Assembly (NCBI RefSeq): GCF_020164475.1
Contig: NZ_JAIQWX010000008.1
Span: 1-64,000, forward strand
Direction of reading: 5' to 3'
DNA: 64,000 nt
From: Pseudomonas sp. REP124
GTDB lineage: Bacteria > Pseudomonadota > Gammaproteobacteria > Pseudomonadales > Pseudomonadaceae
The first letter of the stretch is position 1. Each line of letters opens with the position of its first letter. Below the pieces are notes generated by a model. The model made no database searches. It saw only the letters and a list, made by a program, of their open reading frames with translations, and was not told the origin of the DNA. The position numbers were made by a program, and so were the translations under genes. Positions 53,151-62,299 of this stretch are shown here, piece after piece.

Positions 53151-54341
53151 TCAATCCTTCACGAACAGTTGGCGTGGCACGTTGCACAGCGTCTCGACGC
53201 CGGTGTCGGTGATCAGAATGCTCTCGGTGATTTCCAGCCCCCAATCGTCCATCCACAGGCCCGGCATGAAGTGGAACGTCATGCCCGGTTGCAACACGCT
53301 GGTGTCGCCGGGACGCAGGCTCATGGTGCGCTCGCCCCAATCAGGCGGATAACTGATACCGATCGGGTAGCCACAACGGCTGTCCTTGTGGATGCCGAAC
53401 TTCTCCAGCACCTTGAAAAACGCCATGGCGATGTCACCGGTGGTGTTGCCCGGCTTGGCTGCTTCCAGACCGGCGGCGATGCCTTCGACCACGGCTTTCT
53501 CGCCCTCGAGGAAATGCTGCGGCGGCTTGCCCAAAAACACGGTGCGCGACAGCGGGCAGTGGTAACGCTTGTAGCAACCGGCGATCTCGAAAAAGGTGCC
53601 GGCGCCCTTTTCGAACGGCGAATCGTCCCAGGTCAGGTGCGGCGCGCTGGCATCGGCGCCGGTGGGCAACAACGGCACGATGGCCGGGTAATCACCGCCA
53701 TGGCCGTCGGCGCCCTGGATGCCGCTGCTGTAGATCTCGGCCACCAGGTCGTTCTTGCGCATGCCCGGCTCGATCCGCTCGAGGATCCGTCCGTGCATCT
53801 TTTCGACGATGCGCGCGGCGATGCGCATGTATTCGATTTCCTGCGGCGACTTGACCGCCCGCTGCCAGTTCACCAGCCCCACCGCATCGATCAGCCGGGC
53901 CTTGGGCAGATTCTTCTGCAGCGACAGGAAGGCCGCTGCGCTGAAGTAGTAGTTATCCATTTCGACGCCGATGGTCAGCGCGTCCCAGCCACGGGCGGCG
54001 ATCACTTCCCGGGACAGGTAGTCCATCGGATGGCGCTCGCGGGACTGCACGTAGATGTCCGGGTAACCGACGATGTTCTGCTGCTGCATGAAGACCGTGC
54101 GCTTGGCGCCGTTGGCGTCCTGGCCGCGACCGAACCACACCGGCTCGCCATCCAGCGCCAGCAGCACGCACTGGTGCACATAAAACGACCAACCGTCATA
54201 GCCGGTCAGCCAGGCCATGTTCGACGGATCGGTGACCAGCAGCAGCTCGATGCCCTGGGCCTGCATGGCCACTCGCACCTTGGCCAGCCGCTGGGCGTAT
54301 TCCTCCCGGCTGAACGGGAGATTGACGACTATCTCAGACAT
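53151..54341 (-). CDS. doeA: Ectoine hydrolase DoeA
   Basis: A 396-residue enzyme with the creatinase/aminopeptidase P (M24) fold, also called EutD, opening the ectoine ring to N-acetyl-diaminobutyrate. N-terminal domain (YAQRLAKVRVAMQAQGIELLLV; MAWLTGYDGWSFYVHQ) and C-terminal pita-bread domain. The M24 metal ligands are partly replaced, as in creatinase-like members (GADASAPHLTWDD, EKGAGTFFEIAGCYKRYHCPLSRT). Together with doeB it is the signature pair of ectoine catabolism. Confidence 0.93.
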   Translation of the reverse strand: MSEIVVNLPFSREEYAQRLAKVRVAMQAQGIELLLVTDPSNMAWLTGYDGWSFYVHQCVLLALDGEPVWFGRGQDANGAKRTVFMQQQNIVGYPDIYVQSRERHPMDYLSREVIAARGWDALTIGVEMDNYYFSAAAFLSLQKNLPKARLIDAVGLVNWQRAVKSPQEIEYMRIAARIVEKMHGRILERIEPGMRKNDLVAEIYSSGIQGADGHGGDYPAIVPLLPTGADASAPHLTWDDSPFEKGAGTFFEIAGCYKRYHCPLSRTVFLGKPPQHFLEGEKAVVEGIAAGLEAAKPGNTTGDIAMAFFKVLEKFGIHKDSRCGYPIGISYPPDWGERTMSLRPGDTSVLQPGMTFHFMPGLWMDDWGLEITESILITDTGVETLCNVPRQLFVKD

Positions 54342-54395
54342 GCACCTGCCCTCTTGTAGATGAAGCGGGATAAATGACGCGCGGATAAAAAATCT

Positions 54396-55388
54396 TTAGC
54401 TGCCGAACTGAAAACCCTTGCCCGCCGAGCGCGCACGCTCGAACGCAAGATTGGCCATGGCCGTGTCCTGGGCCCCGGTGCCGGTGAGATCACACAGGGT
54501 GACCTGCGTGGCGTCCGTGCGACCGGGGCGTTGGCCGGCCAGTACCTGCCCCAGCTCGGCGAAGTTCGATTCGTCGCTGACCACGCCGGCATCGAGGGCG
54601 TGATGTAACTCGCCGAGGATGCGGGTCTGGCTCAGGCGATCGGCCACGTAACGGTCGACCTGCGCCAGCGCCTGCGGGGAAATTTCATTCTTGTGCTCGG
54701 CGTCCGAGCCCATGGCGGTGATGTGCAGGCCCGGATGCAGATGGCGCACATCGATCAACGGCTCGCGGCTCGGCGTGCAGGTGATGGCGATGTCGACCTC
54801 GGCCATGGCTTCGTCGATGCTCGCGCACGGCTGGACGGCAAGGCCGGTGTCACGGGCCAGTTCGACACTGAAGGCCCGGGACTTGGCCGAGTCCCGCGCC
54901 CAGACCCGCACGTTGTCGATCGGCCGCACCAGGCGCAGGGCCTGCAACTGCAAGGCGGCCTGCTCGCCGGCGCCGATCAGCGCCACGCTGCGGCTGTCGG
55001 CCCGGGACAATGCCCGCGCCGCCACTGCCCCGGCGGCCGCCGTACGCACGGCGGTCAGGTAACCGTTATCCAGCAGCAAGGCATCCAGCAGACCGGTGCG
55101 CGCCGACAGCAGCATCATCATGCCGTTGAGGCTGGGCAGACCGAGTTTCGGGTTGTCGAAAAAGCCCGGGCTGACCTTGATCGCAAAGCGCTCCAGCCCC
55201 GGCAGGTAAGCGGTCTTCACGTCCACCTCGCCGTTGTGCTCGGGAATGTCCAGACGCAGGATCGGCGGCATCGCCACGGCGGCGGTGGCCAGCAGCACGA
55301 AGGCTTGCTCGATGGCTTCGATGCTGGGCAGATCCAGCGCCACGCAGGCGCGCAGATCGGCTTCGCTCAACAGGGTGATTTCACTCAT
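54396..55388 (-). CDS. eutC: Ectoine utilization protein EutC (ornithine cyclodeaminase-like)
   Basis: A 330-residue NAD-binding protein of the ornithine cyclodeaminase/mu-crystallin family. Rossmann motif GAGEQA at 139-144, substrate-side LDNGYLTAVRTAAAGAVAA. ATG at 55388 chosen; a TTG one codon earlier is possible. In ectoine clusters EutABC is thought to convert hydroxyectoine to ectoine; the precise reaction of EutC is not settled. 36 bases after eutB. Confidence 0.9.
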   Translation of the reverse strand: MSEITLLSEADLRACVALDLPSIEAIEQAFVLLATAAVAMPPILRLDIPEHNGEVDVKTAYLPGLERFAIKVSPGFFDNPKLGLPSLNGMMMLLSARTGLLDALLLDNGYLTAVRTAAAGAVAARALSRADSRSVALIGAGEQAALQLQALRLVRPIDNVRVWARDSAKSRAFSVELARDTGLAVQPCASIDEAMAEVDIAITCTPSREPLIDVRHLHPGLHITAMGSDAEHKNEISPQALAQVDRYVADRLSQTRILGELHHALDAGVVSDESNFAELGQVLAGQRPGRTDATQVTLCDLTGTGAQDTAMANLAFERARSAGKGFQFGS

Positions 55389-55424
55389 CAACGGGCGCTC
55401 CCATGGCGTCGTTATTGTTCGGTT

Positions 55425-56396
55425 TCAGGCCTCGGCTCCGGCGAGCACCCGCAGGTGCTGGTCGGTGTCGACGTTGCGTCCGCTGACCACCACCACGATC
55501 GGGCCGCGAGGCTCGATCAGACCATCGAGCAGCGCGGCGATCCCCACCGCAGCCGCGCCTTCCAGTACCAAGCGTTCTTCGCGATAGGCATGGCGGATGG
55601 CGTTGGCGATGGAGGCTTCGCTGAGCAAATGCAGGTGATCGCAGGTGTCGCGGGTCATGCTGAAGGTGTACCGGTTATCCAGGCCGATGCCGCCGCCGAG
55701 GGAGTCGGCCAGGGTCGGCAACTCCTCGACTTCCAGCGGATGGCCGGCCTCGAGGCTGGCGTACATCGCCGCGCCGCGCTGCATGCTGATCCCGTGGGTG
55801 ACGATCAGGGGACTGACGGTTTTCAGCGCCAGCGCCACGCCGGCGAACAGGCCGCCACCGGACAACGGCACCAGCACCTGGGCGACGTCCGGCTGCTGCT
55901 CTAGGATCTCCAGCCCCAGCGTGCCCTGCCCGGCGATGATCGCCGGATGATCGAACGGCGGCAGCAGGATCGCGCCCTGTTCGGCGGCGATCCGCTCGGC
56001 CTCGCGCTGGGCGTCGTCCTGGGAACGGCCGACGATGCACACTTCGGCGCCCAGATCGCGAATGGCCTGGACCTTGTTCGCCGGCACCAGCTGCGACAGG
56101 CAGATGGTCGCCTTCACGCCCTGACGGGACGCGGCATAGGCCAACGCGCGACCGTGATTACCGGTGGACGCCGCCACGACGCCACGGCGCTTTTCCTCAG
56201 CACTGAGTTGCGCCACGGCATTGCTCGCACCGCGCAATTTGAAGCTGCCGGTGATCTGCTGGGATTCGAGCTTGAGGTAGACCGGCACACCCAGCAGCCG
56301 GGACAGGCTGGGCGAATGTTCCATGGGCGTGCGCCGCACCAGCGCTTCGATACGCTGGCGGGCGAGGTAGACATCGTTGAGCTGTGGCGTTGGCAT
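55425..56396 (-). CDS. eutB: Hydroxyectoine utilization dehydratase EutB
   Basis: A 323-residue fold-type II PLP enzyme similar to threonine dehydratase. PLP Lys53 in GSFKLRGA, phosphate loop SGGGLFAGVALALK, STGNHGRALAYAA. Lacks the C-terminal regulatory (ACT-like) domain of biosynthetic threonine dehydratase. The ectoine context and the eutB-eutC-doeA-doeB order support the eutB call over an ilvA-like one. Confidence 0.9.
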   Translation of the reverse strand: MPTPQLNDVYLARQRIEALVRRTPMEHSPSLSRLLGVPVYLKLESQQITGSFKLRGASNAVAQLSAEEKRRGVVAASTGNHGRALAYAASRQGVKATICLSQLVPANKVQAIRDLGAEVCIVGRSQDDAQREAERIAAEQGAILLPPFDHPAIIAGQGTLGLEILEQQPDVAQVLVPLSGGGLFAGVALALKTVSPLIVTHGISMQRGAAMYASLEAGHPLEVEELPTLADSLGGGIGLDNRYTFSMTRDTCDHLHLLSEASIANAIRHAYREERLVLEGAAAVGIAALLDGLIEPRGPIVVVVSGRNVDTDQHLRVLAGAEA

Positions 56397-56502
56397 GACC
56401 GCGTCCCGATGAGGTGTTGGGCGCAGTCTAAGAGGGCGGGATTGTCGCGCTGAATGTACTAGGGCAATTTAGCGACAAATTTTTCGGCGTCTTTTTTCTC
56501 GC

Positions 56503-57897
56503 TCAAAAATCGTGGATCCGCGGGTACTGGCCGAAGATTTCACGCATGGTGATCAGGGCTTCGCGCGCCTCTTCGTCGCTGCATTCGGCGCCGACACACA
56601 CCCTCACCGCCCGCGCCTTGGGCGTGCCGCGCACGGTGAACGGGTCCGGCGAGGTGACGGCGATGTGCCGATGACGCAGGGCCCGCACCAGGCTGTCGAC
56701 CTCCCAATGCGACGGGATGCCAACCCAGGCATTCAAGGCATGGGGATGTTGGCCCAGCACGAACTCGCCCAGGTATTCGGTGACCATCGCCTGGCGCACC
56801 GAGAGCAACTGGCGCTGCAAGCGCAGCAGCGTGTCGGCGCGACCGTCGCGAATCCAGCGCGTGGCAATTTCCGAAACCATCGGCGTACCCATCCAGCTGT
56901 TGACCCGCAGGATGCTCTCGGTGCGCAACGCCAGGCGCTTGGGCATCACCAGATAACCCACGCGCAAACCGGTCAGCACCGACTTGGTCATGCTGGTGCA
57001 GTAGAAAGACAGCTCCGGCAGGTAATGACTGATCGGCGGAGCGTGGCGCTCTTCGAGCAACGGGCCGTACACATCGTCCTCGATGATGTGCACACCGAAG
57101 CGCCGGGCGATCTCGGCGATCTCCCGGCGGCGACTGTCCGGCATCAGCGTGGTGGTCGGGTTGTTCAGGTTCGGCGTGCACACCAGCGCGGTGATGCGCT
57201 CGTTGCTGCACATGTCTTCGAAGTGCTCGGGATCGATGCCGTAGCGGTCCATTTCCAGACCCTTGAGGGTGAACCCCAGCACCTGGGAATTGCCGATGAC
57301 GCCGTGATCGGTGCTGCCTTCGCACAACACCACATCGTCGGGCCCGGCCAGTGAGGCCAGGGCGAGAAAGATCGCGTGGGCCGCGCCGTTGGTGATCAGG
57401 ATGTCGTCACGCTCGACCTTGAGACCCTGGCGGCCGATCCAGTGCACGGCCGCTTCGCGGTGGGATTCGAACCCGGCGATGGGGCGAAAGGCGTGAATCC
57501 ACGGCTGATCTTCTTCGGTGCTGAGCTCCCGGCAGGTGTCGCGCCAGAACTGGTCGTGCTCGCGGGTATGGAGGATGCGTGCGATGGAAAAATCCACCAG
57601 CGCCCGCTCGGGGCTGTCGAGAATGTAAGTAGCAACCCGGTCGCTCATGCGCCGCGAGACGAAACTGCCGCGTCCCACTTCGCAACGCACCAGGCCCTGA
57701 CGTTCCAGCTCTTTGTAGGCATTGGTCACGGTCTGCACGCTAATGCCCATGGCATCGGCCACATTGCGCTGCGGCGGCAGACGCTGATCGTTGGCCAGCA
57801 CACCCTGCTCGATGTCGTCGGCAATGGCCTGCACCAGAATCTTGTATTTGGATTCGCCGCTGCGGGCGGCATCCAGGGCTGCTTTCCATTTATTCAT
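56503..57897 (-). CDS. enuR: MocR/GabR-type regulator EnuR
   Basis: A 464-residue regulator: N-terminal GntR winged helix (residues 18-85: KILVQAIADDIEQGVL, LPPQRNVADAMGISVQTVTN) fused to an aminotransferase-like domain with PLP Lys305 (TSMTKSVLTGLRVGYL). In relatives it represses ectoine genes and PLP-bound acetyl-diaminobutyrate relieves this. I prefer the ATG at 57897 because it starts directly before the GntR domain; in-frame ATGs at 57936 and 57951 lie in a candidate operator or just after it. Heads the catabolic genes, divergent from ehuB. Confidence 0.9.
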   Translation of the reverse strand: MNKWKAALDAARSGESKYKILVQAIADDIEQGVLANDQRLPPQRNVADAMGISVQTVTNAYKELERQGLVRCEVGRGSFVSRRMSDRVATYILDSPERALVDFSIARILHTREHDQFWRDTCRELSTEEDQPWIHAFRPIAGFESHREAAVHWIGRQGLKVERDDILITNGAAHAIFLALASLAGPDDVVLCEGSTDHGVIGNSQVLGFTLKGLEMDRYGIDPEHFEDMCSNERITALVCTPNLNNPTTTLMPDSRRREIAEIARRFGVHIIEDDVYGPLLEERHAPPISHYLPELSFYCTSMTKSVLTGLRVGYLVMPKRLALRTESILRVNSWMGTPMVSEIATRWIRDGRADTLLRLQRQLLSVRQAMVTEYLGEFVLGQHPHALNAWVGIPSHWEVDSLVRALRHRHIAVTSPDPFTVRGTPKARAVRVCVGAECSDEEAREALITMREIFGQYPRIHDF

Positions 57898-57950
57898 GAG
57901 CGCTGGAACCCGCGTGGTTGGCCGTGTCGACAGCATCTCCCGAGATTCCA

Positions 57951-57982
57951 TGCAAAGCAATTGTCCTAGTGCAATGCAATGT
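57951..57982. promoter_or_regulatory. Direct-repeat candidate EnuR operator
   Basis: TGCAAAGCAATTG (57951-57963) and TGCAATGCAATGT (57970-57982) repeat with a 19-base period, about two helical turns. MocR regulators often bind direct repeats. It lies between enuR and ehuB and its right half overlaps the putative -35 of the ehu promoter. Assignment to EnuR is inference from position and repeat form. Confidence 0.5.
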
Positions 57983-58003
57983 TGTGCAGGGCTTTTGTAT
58001 GCT
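57975..58003 (+). promoter_or_regulatory. Putative promoter of ehuBCDA
   Basis: TGCAAT (57975-57980), a 17-base spacer and TATGCT (57998-58003). The -35 is weak, which would fit a regulated promoter, and it lies inside the direct repeat. It would leave a 5' leader of about 170 bases, in which I see no gene. Confidence 0.4.
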
Positions 58004-58178
58004 CGGTCCAAGGTCGATGCCCGGACTTCTCACCAAGCCCGAAAAATAAAACCAATCGATCTGTACGGCCGCGGTGTCCAATCCCGGGTATCAGCTCCCG
58101 TACGCTTTGCTCTTGTCACACTGCCTCCTAACACAGAGCCGTCGACGACGGGTCCACAAGAAACAGGAGATTTTATCG

Positions 58179-59036
58179 ATGAGCAATTCCCTTTCCCGCA
58201 CCTCCCATACTTTGCGTCACCTGTTCGTGGCCTGCGCAATGTTCGGCCTCGCCGCCGGCGCCCACGCTGCCACGACTCTGGAAACCATCACCAAAAACAG
58301 CAGCATCCGCATCGGCTATGCCAACGAAACTCCGTTCGCCTTCACCGAAACCGACGGTCGAGTGACCGGTGAATCGCCGGAAATCGCCAAAGTCATCTTC
58401 GCCAAGATGGGTATCAAGCAGGTTAACGGCGTGCTGACCGAATGGGGCTCGCTGATCCCTGGCCTGCGTGCCGGGCGTTTCGATGTGATTGCCGCCGGCA
58501 TGTACATCACCCCGGAACGCTGCAAGCAGGTGATTTTCACCGATCCGCAATACCAGTTGCCCGATGCACTGCTGACCGCCAAAGGCAACCCGAAGAATCT
58601 GCACAGCTATGAAGACATCGCGAAGAACCCGGATGTGAAGCTGGCGATCATGGCCGGCACGGTGAACCTGAAATACGCCCGGGATTCGGGCGTGAAAGAC
58701 GCGCAGATTCTCCAGGTGCCGGACACCACCGCCCAGTTGCAGGCCGTGCGCGCCGGTCGCGCCGATGCCGCCGTGGGCACCCAGCTGACCATGAAGGGCC
58801 TGGCCGCCAAGGGCGGCGAGAAGGTCGAAGCGGTCACCGAATTCAAGGACGACCCTTCGCACACCGGCTATGGCGCCCTCGCCTTCCGCCCGGAAGACAA
58901 GGACCTGCGCGATGCGGTCAACGCCGAACTGAAAAAGTGGCTGGGCTCCGAAGAGCACCTCAAGACGGTCGCTCCATTCGGTTTCGACAAATCCAACGTG
59001 ACAAGCAAAACGGCTGCCGAGCTCTGCGCTCAGTAG
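58179..59036 (+). CDS. ehuB: Ectoine/hydroxyectoine-binding protein EhuB
   Basis: A 285-residue periplasmic solute-binding protein (family 3, polar-amino-acid type). Signal peptide to about 31 (GAHA, cut before ATTLET). Ligand-binding domain starts IRIGYANETPFAFTETDGRVTG, with GRFDVIAAGMYITPERC. ATG at 58179 has AGGAG upstream. First gene of the divergent importer operon. Confidence 0.92.
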   Translation: MSNSLSRTSHTLRHLFVACAMFGLAAGAHAATTLETITKNSSIRIGYANETPFAFTETDGRVTGESPEIAKVIFAKMGIKQVNGVLTEWGSLIPGLRAGRFDVIAAGMYITPERCKQVIFTDPQYQLPDALLTAKGNPKNLHSYEDIAKNPDVKLAIMAGTVNLKYARDSGVKDAQILQVPDTTAQLQAVRAGRADAAVGTQLTMKGLAAKGGEKVEAVTEFKDDPSHTGYGALAFRPEDKDLRDAVNAELKKWLGSEEHLKTVAPFGFDKSNVTSKTAAELCAQ

Positions 59037-59101
59037 TCGAAACAGGCATGGCGCTGCTTTGGCGCGATGCCTATTTCCCTGCTTAATCGGGATGTTGAAC
59101 C

Positions 59102-59761
59102 ATGGGTGAATTACTTCCGCTGTTGATACAAGGCGCCTGGGTCACGATCCAGGTGACATTCTTCGGTTCGATACTGGCGATCGTCGCGGCGATTCTCGCA
59201 GCGCTCGGGCGCATGTCGCCCTGGCGGCTGGTGAGCTGGTTCTCGGTCGCCTACATCGAAGTGTTTCGCGGCACTTCGTTGCTGGTGCAATTGTTCTGGC
59301 TGTTTTTCGTGCTGCCGCTGCCGCCGTTCAATCTGGAACTGAGCCCTTACAGCGTGGCGATTGTCGGCCTCGGCCTGCACATCGGCGCTTACGGTGCGGA
59401 GGTGATGCGCGGTGCGATCAGCTCCGTAGCCAAGGGTCAGTACGAAGCGGCGACCGCGCTCAATTTCAGTGCCTACAAGCGTTTTCGCCGGATCATCCTG
59501 CCCCAGGCGCTGCTGGCTGCGATTCCACCGGGTACCAACCTGCTGATCGAACTGCTGAAAAATACTTCGCTGGTGTCGCTGATTACCTTGTCCGACCTGA
59601 GCTTTCGCGCTCGGCAACTGGATCAAGCCACCTTCCAGACTCTGGAAATCTTCAGCCTGGCGCTGGTGATGTATTTCGTCCTCGCCCAGGCGATCAACCT
59701 CGGCATGCGCGGCATTGAACGTCGCCTGGCACGCGGCCGGATGCGTGGAGGTCTGTCATGA
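59102..59761 (+). CDS. ehuC: Ectoine ABC transporter permease EhuC
   Basis: A 219-residue inner-membrane permease of the His/Glu/Gln ABC family. About five TM segments; the conserved EAA loop is seen as YEAATALNFSAYKRFRRIILPQA. It follows ehuB by 65 bases and overlaps ehuD by 4 (ATGA). Confidence 0.92.
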   Translation: MGELLPLLIQGAWVTIQVTFFGSILAIVAAILAALGRMSPWRLVSWFSVAYIEVFRGTSLLVQLFWLFFVLPLPPFNLELSPYSVAIVGLGLHIGAYGAEVMRGAISSVAKGQYEAATALNFSAYKRFRRIILPQALLAAIPPGTNLLIELLKNTSLVSLITLSDLSFRARQLDQATFQTLEIFSLALVMYFVLAQAINLGMRGIERRLARGRMRGGLS

Positions 59762-60414
59762 ATCTGTTCGACTGGACGTATGCCTGGCAGATCCTCCCCG
59801 ATCTGCTGCGCGCCTCGCTCAACACCGTGGGCATTACCCTGATCGGCTTCCTGATCGCCATCGTGCTGGGGCTGTTTCTCGCCATCGGCCGGCGCAGCCG
59901 CCTGTACTGGCTGTCGTGGCCGATCGCCGGGACGATCGAATTCATCCGCAGCACGCCGCTGCTGATCCAGGTGTATTTCCTCTACTACGTGCTGCCCAAT
60001 TACGGAGTGAGCATGTCGGCCATGCAGGTGGGGATCATCGGCATCGGCGTGCATTACGCCTGCTACATCGCCGAGGTCTATCGTGGCGGGCTGGATGCCG
60101 TGCCACGGGCGCAATGGGAAGCCGTCACCGCGCTGAACATCGCGCCGTACAGCGCCTACCGCAACATCATCCTGCCCCAGGCCCTACGGCCGATCCTGCC
60201 GCCGCTGGGCAACTATCTGGTGGCGATGCTCAAGGATACTCCGGTGCTGTCGGCCATCACCGTGGTGGAAATCATGCAGCAGGCCAAGAACATCGGCTCC
60301 GAGAACTTCCGCTACCTGGAACCGATCACCATGGTCGGCCTGTTTTTCCTCGCCCTGAGCATCGCCCTGGCTTATCTGGTACGGCGCCTCGAACTGCGCC
60401 TGGAGCTACGCTAA
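59758..60414 (+). CDS. ehuD: Ectoine ABC transporter permease EhuD
   Basis: A 218-residue permease, homologous to EhuC. EAA loop WEAVTALNIAPYSAYRNIILPQA. About five TM segments (IGFLIAIVLGLFLAIG, FIRSTPLLIQVYFLYYVL, VGIIGIGVHYACYIAEVY, and so on). Forms the channel with EhuC. Confidence 0.92.
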   Translation: MNLFDWTYAWQILPDLLRASLNTVGITLIGFLIAIVLGLFLAIGRRSRLYWLSWPIAGTIEFIRSTPLLIQVYFLYYVLPNYGVSMSAMQVGIIGIGVHYACYIAEVYRGGLDAVPRAQWEAVTALNIAPYSAYRNIILPQALRPILPPLGNYLVAMLKDTPVLSAITVVEIMQQAKNIGSENFRYLEPITMVGLFFLALSIALAYLVRRLELRLELR

Positions 60415-60494
60415 TGACTTCTCCACTCTCGACTTCCCACGACCTTTCCCGGCGCGGCAACCTGACACCGCTGCATCCGCAGGAGGCCACGGCC

Positions 60495-61289
60495 ATGCAA
60501 CAACCGAAGGCGGTCAAGCCGATCGTCAGCTTCCAGGACGTCACCAAGAGTTATGGCAACTTCACGGTGCTCGATCACTTGAACCTGGATGTCACGCCGG
60601 GTGAGAAAGTCGCGATCATCGGCCCCAGCGGCTCGGGCAAATCCACGTTGTTGCGGGTGCTGATGACCCTGGAAGGCATCGATGACGGGGTGATCCGCAT
60701 CGAAGACGATCTGCTGACCCACATGCCCAATCGCAACGGCGTGCTGGTGCCCGCCAACGACCGGCACATCCGCCGGGTGCGCGGCAAGATCGGCATGGTG
60801 TTCCAGAGCTTCAACCTGTTCCCGCACATGACCGCGTTGCAGAACGTGATCGAAGCGCCGGTGCAGGTGCTGGGCATGAAGCCCGCCGAAGCCCGCGAGC
60901 GGGCGGCGGAATTGCTGGAACTGGTGGGCCTGGGCAGCAAGCTGGGGCACTACCCTTCGCAGCTGTCCGGTGGGCAACAGCAACGGGTGGCGATTGCCCG
61001 GGCGTTGGCGATGCGGCCGAAGGTCATGCTGTTCGACGAAGTCACCTCGGCGCTCGATCCCGAGTTGTGCGGTGAGGTGCTCAACGTAATCCGCAAGCTC
61101 GGCGCCGAGCACAACCTGACGATGCTGATGGTCACGCACCAGATGGGCTTTGCCCGGGAGTTCGCTGATCGGGTGTGCTTCTTCTACAAGGGGCAGATTC
61201 ACGAACAGGGGACACCGGCACAGATCTTCGAGCATCCGCAGCAGGAGCGCACTTGTGCGTTTCTGAGTGCGGTGAAAGAGGCCAATTAA
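60495..61289 (+). CDS. ehuA: Ectoine ABC transporter ATP-binding protein EhuA
   Basis: A 264-residue ABC ATPase powering ectoine uptake. Walker A GPSGSGKST, Q-loop region, signature LSGGQQQRVA, Walker B VMLFDEVTSALDPE, switch His in MVTHQMG. I start it at the ATG at 60495: AGGAGG lies 8 bases upstream and the family begins with VSFQDVTKSYG. An alternative ATG at 60414, overlapping the ehuD stop (TAATG), would add 27 residues without family resemblance. Confidence 0.9.
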   Translation: MQQPKAVKPIVSFQDVTKSYGNFTVLDHLNLDVTPGEKVAIIGPSGSGKSTLLRVLMTLEGIDDGVIRIEDDLLTHMPNRNGVLVPANDRHIRRVRGKIGMVFQSFNLFPHMTALQNVIEAPVQVLGMKPAEARERAAELLELVGLGSKLGHYPSQLSGGQQQRVAIARALAMRPKVMLFDEVTSALDPELCGEVLNVIRKLGAEHNLTMLMVTHQMGFAREFADRVCFFYKGQIHEQGTPAQIFEHPQQERTCAFLSAVKEAN

Positions 61290-61305
61290 GCGGTTGCCCG
61301 ATCTG

Positions 61306-61409
61306 GCCTCATCGCGGGCAAGCCCGCTCCCACAAGGATTTGTGTCGTACACAAATAATGTGACCACCACGGAACCTGTGGGAGCGGGCTTGCCCGCGAT
61401 TTAGGCCAC
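61306..61409. repeat. REP-type palindromic repeat (copy 9)
   Basis: GGCCTCATCGCGGGCAAGCC...GGCTTGCCCGCGATTTAGGCC, with an inner dyad TTTGTGT...ACACAAA. It sits 17 bases after the last importer gene and marks the right end of the ectoine locus. Confidence 0.86.
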
Positions 61410-61425
61410 CACAGGCCACACAAAA

Positions 61426-61455
61426 AAATGCCCGATCATCGAATCGGGCATTTTT
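61426..61455. terminator. Bidirectional terminator between ehuA and the OmpA-like gene
   Basis: AAAATGCCCGAT (61426-61437) pairs with ATCGGGCATTTT (61444-61455), with T-runs on both strands. It ends the minus-strand lipoprotein gene and may stop ehu transcripts too. Confidence 0.88.
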
Positions 61456-61470
61456 CTTTGGGGCGGGGTG

Positions 61471-62199
61471 TTACGGGTATTGCTGGACATTGCCCTGCTG
61501 CTGGCCACCGTATTGCTGGCCCGGGATCGCCTTGAGGTTGACCTCTACGCGGCGGTTCTGGGCGCGGCCGTTGACGTCGCCGTTGCTGGCAACCGGGTTG
61601 TCCGGGCCTGCGCCACGGGAGCTCAGGTTGGTGCCGCTCACGCCCTGTGAGGTCAGGTAGGTGGCGACGCTCTGGGCGCGGCGCTGGGACAGGTCCATGT
61701 TGTGCTGACGGCTGCCGGTGCTGTCGGTGTAGCCGACGATTTCAATCTGATTCTGGTTGAACTCTTTCAGCGAGCCGGCCAGGTTGTTCAGCGGCTGGTA
61801 GAAGCTTGGTGCGATGTTCGCCGAGTCGGTGGCGAAGGTGATGTTGCCCGGCATGATCAGTTTGATCTGATCGCCCTGGCGCTGCACTTCAACCCCGGTG
61901 TTGGCCATGCTGGCACGCAGTTTCTTCTCCTGCTGGTCGGCGTAGTAGCCGTAACCGGCAGCGGACGCACCCACAACCGCTGCGCCGATCAGCGCACCCT
62001 TGCCACGGTTGTTGTGGTCGATCGCGGCACCGGCCAGGGCACCGGCCAGAGCGCCCAGGCCGCCGTACTTGGCGGTCTTGCTCATGCCTTGGGAGCCGCT
62101 GTCGGCCTGCCCCTGATTGTCGTATGGGTTGGGCGATGCACAACCGGACAGGATCGCCACGGCGGTAGCAGCAATAATCAGACGACTTTTGGTGAACAT
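61471..62199 (-). CDS. OmpA-domain lipoprotein with glycine-zipper region
   Basis: A 242-residue outer-membrane lipoprotein. Lipobox LSGC (Cys about 20), then a glycine-zipper-like stretch (KYGGLGALAGALAGAAIDH, about 45-83), then an OmpA/Pal-type peptidoglycan-binding domain (IEIVGYTDSTGSRQHNMDLS, with RGAGPDNPVASN, NGRAQNRRVEV). Similar to YiaD. The tail is Gln/Gly-rich (GQQYGGQQQGNVQQ). It probably links the outer membrane to peptidoglycan. Confidence 0.92.
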   Translation of the reverse strand: MFTKSRLIIAATAVAILSGCASPNPYDNQGQADSGSQGMSKTAKYGGLGALAGALAGAAIDHNNRGKGALIGAAVVGASAAGYGYYADQQEKKLRASMANTGVEVQRQGDQIKLIMPGNITFATDSANIAPSFYQPLNNLAGSLKEFNQNQIEIVGYTDSTGSRQHNMDLSQRRAQSVATYLTSQGVSGTNLSSRGAGPDNPVASNGDVNGRAQNRRVEVNLKAIPGQQYGGQQQGNVQQYP

Positions 62200-62299
62200 G
62201 AAGGTGCTCCTGGTTTTTCATTCTGTGGTGCAAGCGACGTAAACATCACCTTGCGGGCGTTGGATCATTTCGCCCGGTGAAAATTCCGCTTGTTACAAA

